Below, piece after piece: positions 11,899-13,495 of a stretch of 13,495 nt of DNA. The stretch spans positions 4,050 through 17,544 of the forward strand of contig DCID01000047.1 of NCBI GenBank assembly GCA_002315745.1, given 5' to 3'. The notes under the pieces were generated by a model. That model ran no database searches. It saw only the letters and a program-made list of their open reading frames with translations, and had not been told where the DNA came from. Position 1 is the first letter of the stretch. Each line of letters begins with the position of its first letter. Made by a program: the position numbers and the translations under genes. The DNA is from Bacteroidales bacterium UBA1735 (lineage in GTDB: Bacteria; Bacteroidota; Bacteroidia; Bacteroidales; Paludibacteraceae).

Positions 11899-12924
11899 AT
11901 GTTTAGATTTGCACATATAGAAATGCTATGGTTGCTAATGACAATACCCGTTTTTGTAGCAGCCTATATCGTGATCATCCGTCGCAAGCAGCGTCAGTTG
12001 CGGGAGTTCGGTGATCCTACTCTACTCGCCGAGTTGATGCCCAATGTGTCGCGTGTTCGGCCTATCGTTAAATTTGGACTGGTGATGGTAGCCCTGGTGC
12101 TCCTTATCTTAGCCGCTGCCCGTCCTCAATATGGTCAAAAAGAGAAGACGGTTAAACGGCAAGGTATAGAAGCCGTCATTGCCCTCGATATATCAAACTC
12201 GATGCTGGCAGAGGATGTGGCACCCTCGCGTCTCGATCGCGCCAAGCAGATGCTCAGTAAGATGATCGACAACATGGTGGACGATAAAGTGGGCGTGGTC
12301 GTCTTTGCCGGTGAAGCGTTCACCCAACTACCTATCACCTGTGACTACGTGAGCGCTAAGATGTTCCTCAACACCATCACCCCCGATCTCATTCAGACAC
12401 AAGGTACGGCTATCGGCGACGCTATCTATACTTCTATCCGCGCGTTCGGTTCAGAGGACTCCGATGCCTCCCGTGTCATCATCCTCATTACCGATGGTGA
12501 AAACCATGAAGATGATGCTTTGGTAGCTGCGAAGGCGGCCAATGAGCAGGGGATTAAAATCTTCGTGATCGGAATAGGCAAAGCAGATGGTAGCCCTATT
12601 CCTATCCCCGGTACGAACAATTTCCGCAAAGATAGAAGTGGCAACGTGGTCGTATCCAAGTTGAACGAATCAATGTGTAAGGAAGTAGCATCGGCTGGAC
12701 ATGGTCTGTATGTGCATTGCGACAACACCAACACGGCAATGCGCGCCCTGCAAAAAGAAATCGATACCTTAGCCACCTCCGAAATAGAGACTAAGGTCTA
12801 TGCCGACTATAACGAACAATATCAAGGCTTCGTGCTATTGGCATTGCTCATATTGTTGGCAGACTTCTTTATCTTTAATCGTAAGAATAAAACGCTGACA
12901 AAGATAGATATCTTTGGGAAGTAA
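11899..12924 (+). CDS. batB: BatB, von Willebrand A membrane protein of the aerotolerance cluster
   Basis: The 341-aa paralog of BatA has helices at about 7-27 and 56-75. The metal-site motif DISNS is at 97-101, followed by EDVAPSRLDRAKQML and an AGEAFTQLPITCDY segment. TAIGDAIYTSI, LITDGENHEDD and a C-terminal helix (FVLLALLILLADFFIFN) complete it. The metal-site residues are complete. BatB is usually the second von Willebrand A gene and is followed by the TPR gene batC, as here after 13 nt that contain AGAGTTT repeats. It probably assembles with BatA at the inner membrane. No promoter is visible, so transcription is likely continuous from upstream. Confidence 0.9.
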   Translation: MFRFAHIEMLWLLMTIPVFVAAYIVIIRRKQRQLREFGDPTLLAELMPNVSRVRPIVKFGLVMVALVLLILAAARPQYGQKEKTVKRQGIEAVIALDISNSMLAEDVAPSRLDRAKQMLSKMIDNMVDDKVGVVVFAGEAFTQLPITCDYVSAKMFLNTITPDLIQTQGTAIGDAIYTSIRAFGSEDSDASRVIILITDGENHEDDALVAAKAANEQGIKIFVIGIGKADGSPIPIPGTNNFRKDRSGNVVVSKLNESMCKEVASAGHGLYVHCDNTNTAMRALQKEIDTLATSEIETKVYADYNEQYQGFVLLALLILLADFFIFNRKNKTLTKIDIFGK

Positions 12925-12937
12925 GAGTTTAGAGTTT

Positions 12938-13495
12938 ATGAAACGTATATTTATTATATTATTGGTTCTGCTACCTACCACCTGCAACCTGCAACCTGTC
13001 ATGGCACAGAAGGAGGCTCCGAATATCCGGAGCGGTAATCGGGATTATAAGAAAGAGAACTACACCGAGGCGGAAGTCGATTATCGTCGCGGTTTGGAGA
13101 AGAATAATCAGTCGTTTGAAGGGCATTATAACTTAGGCGATGCGCTCTTCAAGCAGAACAAGTACCCAGAAGCCGCCGAAGAGTTCACTAAAGCCGCGCA
13201 ACTCATTGATCCCAAGAAGGATAAGGAAAAAGCTGCCGCTACCTATCATAACCTCGGTAACGCCCTCTTTGCTCAACAACAGTACGACAAAGCCGTATCT
13301 GCTTACCAACAGTCGCTGCGGGCTAACCCCAAAGATAACGATACCCGCTATAACTTAGTCAAAGCGATGGAGATGCTGCAGAACCAAAACGACAACGACA
13401 ACCGTAACGACAACCGCAACGACAACCGTAACGACAACGATAACCGTAACGACAACCGTAACGACAACCGCAACGACAACCGCAACGACAACGAC
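12938..13495 (+). CDS. batC: BatC, secreted TPR protein, 3' end outside the window
   Basis: The frame opens at the ATG at 12938 and is still open at the window edge (186 residues). A signal peptide (MKRIFIILLVLLP, then VMAQ as a plausible cleavage site at about 24) is followed by TPR units. These are NYTEAEVDYRRGLEKNNQ, GHYNLGDALFKQNKYPEAAEE and YHNLGNALFAQQQYDKAVSA, with NPKDNDTRYNL after them. From residue 151 it turns into 36 residues of Asn-Asp and Asn-Arg dipeptides encoded by a hexamer array that continues past the window. BatC proteins often carry an Asn/Gln-rich tail, but such a regular array is unusual. The periplasmic TPR part probably binds BatB or BatD. Codons 15-21 (TCNLQP) are built from the reverse complement of the GCAGGTT repeat. 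Confidence 0.88.
   Translation, partial: MKRIFIILLVLLPTTCNLQPVMAQKEAPNIRSGNRDYKKENYTEAEVDYRRGLEKNNQSFEGHYNLGDALFKQNKYPEAAEEFTKAAQLIDPKKDKEKAAATYHNLGNALFAQQQYDKAVSAYQQSLRANPKDNDTRYNLVKAMEMLQNQNDNDNRNDNRNDNRNDNDNRNDNRNDNRNDNRNDND
13388..13495 (+). repeat. Hexamer array in batC (AACGAC / AACCGY), at least 18 units
   Basis: Exactly 18 six-base units reach the window end: AACGAC or AACGAT alternating with AACCGT or AACCGC. In the batC frame they read Asn-Asp and Asn-Arg. The unit and alternation match the array at 6371-6502 except that CAT is replaced by CGY. The period is a multiple of three, so length can vary without losing frame. Confidence 0.95.

Noticed and set aside
6371..13495. CRISPR array
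   Set aside because: The hexamer arrays have no spacers of usual length and no cas genes are present.

Overview
The window looks like chromosomal DNA of a Bacteroidota (probably Bacteroidales) bacterium. Two things point there. First, a MoxR ATPase, a DUF58 protein and the BatA/BatB/BatC aerotolerance-type proteins stand in the usual Bacteroidales order. Second, at least six promoters match the Bacteroidota pattern (a -33 TTTG/TTG and a -7 TAnnTTTG with a spacer of about 19-20 nt), and Shine-Dalgarno sites are not evident. The right half is ordinary core genome. The left half is accessory DNA rich in repeats.

Layout. Positions 1-1602, read on the minus strand, form a small phage-like cassette: a promoter, a holin-like membrane protein, an overlapping 55-aa membrane protein, a phage 'structural protein P5'-like protein and two paralogous small proteins that begin MAKVD. 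Short hairpins lie between these genes. Positions 1644-2974 hold a possible insertion-sequence end and an IS200-like (Y1, REP-associated) tyrosine transposase with four copies of a 41-bp REP-like palindrome. One copy lies inside the transposase reading frame and the others flank the gene. A 77-aa orphan gene with its own promoter follows on the plus strand.

Positions 3610-6312 hold a DUF4143-type AAA ATPase gene and a class II Fic AMPylase gene, both on the minus strand. Each is driven by a copy of the same 152-bp promoter-bearing direct repeat, and each repeat carries six CTAG tetramers spaced 9-10 bp apart.

From 6331 everything is on the plus strand. A promoter fires directly into a 22-unit AACGAC/AACCAT hexamer array, followed by a secreted protein with a carboxypeptidase-regulatory-like domain and no ATG start. 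A 161-nt multi-branched fold then precedes moxR, DUF58, a BatD-like membrane protein, batA, batB and batC. The batC gene runs off the window inside a second hexamer array (AACGAC/AACCGY) that encodes an Asn/Asp/Arg tail.

In the Bat region the MoxR ATPase probably acts as a chaperone for the von Willebrand A proteins (DUF58, BatA, BatB) at the inner membrane, with BatC as the periplasmic TPR partner. Several spacers in front of Bat genes are built of short tandem oligomers (GCAGGTT, AAATCGT, AGAGTTT). Repeats placed in leaders, promoters and coding tails are the recurring theme of the window.
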